From an uncultured Clostridia bacterium (GTDB lineage Bacteria > Bacillota > Clostridia > Christensenellales > Borkfalkiaceae), in the NCBI GenBank assembly GCA_947174955.1, contig CAMWKX010000052.1:1-7809 (forward strand): DNA of 7,809 nt, written 5' to 3'. The position numbers were made by a program, and so were the translations under genes. Below the pieces are notes generated by a model. It did no database searches. It saw nothing but the letters and a program-made list of their open reading frames with translations, and had not been told where the DNA came from. The first letter of the stretch is position 1; each line of letters opens with the position of its first letter. This document shows positions 6,110 to 7,809 of the stretch, piece after piece.

Positions 6110-6907
6110 TCACACCAAACTCGTTTTGTTGAGTATCACGTTGCTTACCGCACCGAGGCCTACGGCGAATAACGCTCCGCCCGCAAGCGTCATAATGACG
6201 TGTATGAAGTTAGCGTTGAGCGGCGTCATCATAGGTATCATCATAAACATAAACGCACCGACGCCCATCGCAAGCAAAATCGAAAGCCAGATGCGCTGTT
6301 TTGCGATAACCGCAAACGTCAAGAATATCGCAACGAACACCGCAACAAGGAATATCTTTGCAAACATACAAGCCACGATTCCGCCTGCATTGAATCCATC
6401 CATCGTGAACGGAAGTCCCGCAATCGCACCGCCCAGCATAGCGCCGACAAAATACGCAAGTATCATAATCGCGCCGCCGACAAAGCATACGAGCGTTTTA
6501 GAGACAACGTAGTCAACCTTTTTCGAGCGGACGGTAAACAGGTTCTTTGCGTAGCCGCTGCGGAAGTCTTCGGCGGTGAATACGCATACGAGTACGGCAA
6601 TCAGAAAATACATCAGATTCATATTGCACATAGTCGTCAGATCCATTGCCATAGCCGAGCTTTCGCCCCCGCCGACGGAACTTATCGCCTGCCAGACGTT
6701 AGTAAACATTTCCGCCGCTTCCTCTCCCGTCGCCGGGTCCGCCTGCCCGCCCATAAAAGACGTCATTACCAGAATGAGTACGGGCATTGCAAGACTTACT
6801 CCCGCCATTATGTAAATAAACGGCATCGTGAACATTCTCTTGAAGTCCACTTTGAGCATAGTTTTCAGCCTCTGCATAAAAGTCGTTTTTTCAAACTTCG
6901 CTTCCAT
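6110..6907 (-). CDS. ABC-2 type transporter permease (BcrB/NatB-like)
   Basis: A 265-residue integral membrane protein and the membrane partner of the ATPase encoded just upstream. After a basic amphipathic N-terminus (LKTMLKVDFKRMF) I count six likely transmembrane helices, near residues 29-50, 95-112, 135-162, 178-201, 207-227 and 236-259. An extracytoplasmic loop lies between helices 1 and 2 (about 51-94). The cytoplasmic segment after helix 2, with AEDFRSGYAKNLFTVRSKKVDYVVSK, is the typical ABC-2 signature of an acidic residue, SGY/GT, K-N, and a basic S-K turn, where the ATPase usually docks. Length and topology fit BcrB-type exporters of peptide antibiotics or lantibiotic-immunity permeases. 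The substrate cannot be deduced. Its ATG directly follows the ATPase stop (TAAATG), which implies coupled translation and a fixed stoichiometry. Confidence 0.87.
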   Translation of the reverse strand: MEAKFEKTTFMQRLKTMLKVDFKRMFTMPFIYIMAGVSLAMPVLILVMTSFMGGQADPATGEEAAEMFTNVWQAISSVGGGESSAMAMDLTTMCNMNLMYFLIAVLVCVFTAEDFRSGYAKNLFTVRSKKVDYVVSKTLVCFVGGAIMILAYFVGAMLGGAIAGLPFTMDGFNAGGIVACMFAKIFLVAVFVAIFLTFAVIAKQRIWLSILLAMGVGAFMFMMIPMMTPLNANFIHVIMTLAGGALFAVGLGAVSNVILNKTSLV

Positions 6908-7807
6908 TTATCTGCCCTCCTTCATCAGGTCGATATAGTATTCTTCCAAACCGATTTTGTTGGTCTTGATTTCCGTAACCACGATGCCGTTCCGATAGAG
7001 ATAATTCACCACTTCTTCGGCGTTAACCCCGTCATATATGCGGACGAACTCGTTTTCGTCCGTTTCCACGCGGGAATATTTGCCTTCGAGAACAGCTTTC
7101 GCCGCCGCCGTATCTTTTGCTTTAAGAGCAACGTAGGTAGGACAATTCGCATTGAGTTCCTCGGCGGTCATTTCGGCTATCATCTTGCCGCCGCGCACAA
7201 TTCCGTAGTGTGTTGCAATCTTTTCGAGCTCGCCCAGAATATGAGACGAAATGACAACCGTACAGTTATAGTTTTTCGTAACGTCCGTCAGCACTTCGCG
7301 CATAATACGCATACCGTCCGCGTCAAGTCCGTTAATAGGCTCGTCTAAAATCAGCAGCGTGGGATTGCCGAGAAGCGCAAACGCGATACCGATTCGCTGT
7401 TTCATACCCAGCGAACAGTTCTTGAATTTGTTGCTTGCCGAGCCTTCCATATGCACGACTCTCAGCACCTTTCGCACTTCTTCTTCGGCGTTCTTTATAC
7501 CCAGATTAGCCGCTTGCAGCATCATATTGTTCCATACGCTGTAATTGGGAAAACAGCCCGGCTGTTCGATAAGCACGCCGATTTTCGCTCTGACGTCGGA
7601 GTCCTTGTAATCCCTCCCGAACAGCTTTACTTCGCCGCCGCTCGGCAGGATCAGTCCGCAAATAATCTTTTCCGTCGTGGATTTGCCGGAACCGTTCTCG
7701 CCGATAAAGCCGTAAATTGCGCCCTGCGGAACGGTCATATTCAAGCCGTTCAGCGCTTGCTTCTGACCGAAGTTTTTTGTAAGATTTCTTATTTCTATTG
7801 CGTTCAT
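6908..7807 (-). CDS. ABC transporter ATP-binding protein (BcrA/NatA/LanF-like)
   Basis: A complete 299-residue nucleotide-binding subunit. Walker A is GENGSGKST at residues 36-44, the Q-loop region is GVLIEQPG (78-84), the signature is CSLGMKQ (131-137, a variant of LSGGQ), Walker B is LLILDEP (151-157) with catalytic Glu156, the D-loop is NGLD (159-162), and the switch histidine is His189 in SSHIL. The Q-loop context places Glu81 where BcrA and lantibiotic-immunity (LanF) ATPases carry a Glu (E-loop), with a Gln next to it. About 80 C-terminal residues after the core form a small accessory domain common in this group. It should power the permease encoded directly downstream. Roles known for such pairs are export of or self-protection against peptide antibiotics, or sodium extrusion; neither can be chosen here. 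The ATG lies 2 bases from the window edge, so promoter and ribosome binding site are not visible. Confidence 0.92.
   Translation of the reverse strand: MNAIEIRNLTKNFGQKQALNGLNMTVPQGAIYGFIGENGSGKSTTEKIICGLILPSGGEVKLFGRDYKDSDVRAKIGVLIEQPGCFPNYSVWNNMMLQAANLGIKNAEEEVRKVLRVVHMEGSASNKFKNCSLGMKQRIGIAFALLGNPTLLILDEPINGLDADGMRIMREVLTDVTKNYNCTVVISSHILGELEKIATHYGIVRGGKMIAEMTAEELNANCPTYVALKAKDTAAAKAVLEGKYSRVETDENEFVRIYDGVNAEEVVNYLYRNGIVVTEIKTNKIGLEEYYIDLMKEGR
6915..6922 (-). promoter_or_regulatory. Ribosome binding site of the permease inside the ATPase gene
   Basis: AAGGAGGG lies in the last sense codons of the ATPase gene (Lys-Glu-Gly-Arg-stop) and ends 7 bases before the permease ATG at 6907. It is close to the full anti-Shine-Dalgarno complement and fixes the permease start. 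Confidence 0.85.
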
Positions 7808-7809
7808 TT

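Noticed and set aside
6200..7348. A 382-residue plus-strand frame opposite both ABC genes
   Set aside because: The protein is rich in His, Arg, Tyr and Asn with no recognisable domain, typical of antisense shadows, and it spans the junction of two well-supported genes.

Overview
The window reads as chromosomal or accessory DNA from a low-to-moderate G+C Gram-positive bacterium, most likely a gut-type clostridial lineage of the Bacillota. The reasons are purine-rich Shine-Dalgarno sites, consensus sigma-A-type promoters, intrinsic terminators with T-rich tails, a large NPCBM/discoidin surface protein with a membrane anchor, and a BcrAB/NatAB-like ABC pair. The exact genus cannot be read from the sequence. 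All five genes I can support lie on the minus strand, so the biological order runs from the right edge to the left.

Right part (7807 to 6110): a complete two-gene ABC exporter operon. The ATPase stop codon directly abuts the permease start codon. A strong intrinsic terminator at 6064-6089 closes the unit.

Middle (6011 to 1746): a monocistronic unit. A near-consensus promoter with a 17-base spacer drives a 1373-residue secreted, membrane-anchored protein. Its order is signal peptide, NPCBM carbohydrate-binding module, a helical region, a transglutaminase-like core with a Cys/His/Asp set, short TPR-like helices, beta-sandwich segments, a discoidin (F5/8 type C) domain, one transmembrane helix, and then an unusual predicted cytoplasmic tail of about 20 heptads with a lysine at every seventh position. 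The tail is encoded by a 21-base tandem repeat. A terminator at 1746-1778 ends the unit.

Left part (about 1706 to 1): a separate, more AT-rich unit with its own promoter and a perfect 16-base palindrome over the predicted start site. Its first gene encodes a 112-residue protein that looks like a phage holin of the LL-H type. Two bases after its stop begins a long reading frame that leaves the window at base 1. This second protein has no signal peptide, a bacterial Ig-like segment, and the N-terminal boundary motif of RHS/YD-repeat proteins. No other phage gene is visible. This pairing is the most interesting item: it suggests holin-assisted release of a large RHS-type protein (possibly a toxin) in a Gram-positive, by analogy with TcdE and large clostridial toxins or with lysis-cassette release of Tc toxins. 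The effector end and any endolysin lie outside the window or are absent, so this remains a hypothesis.
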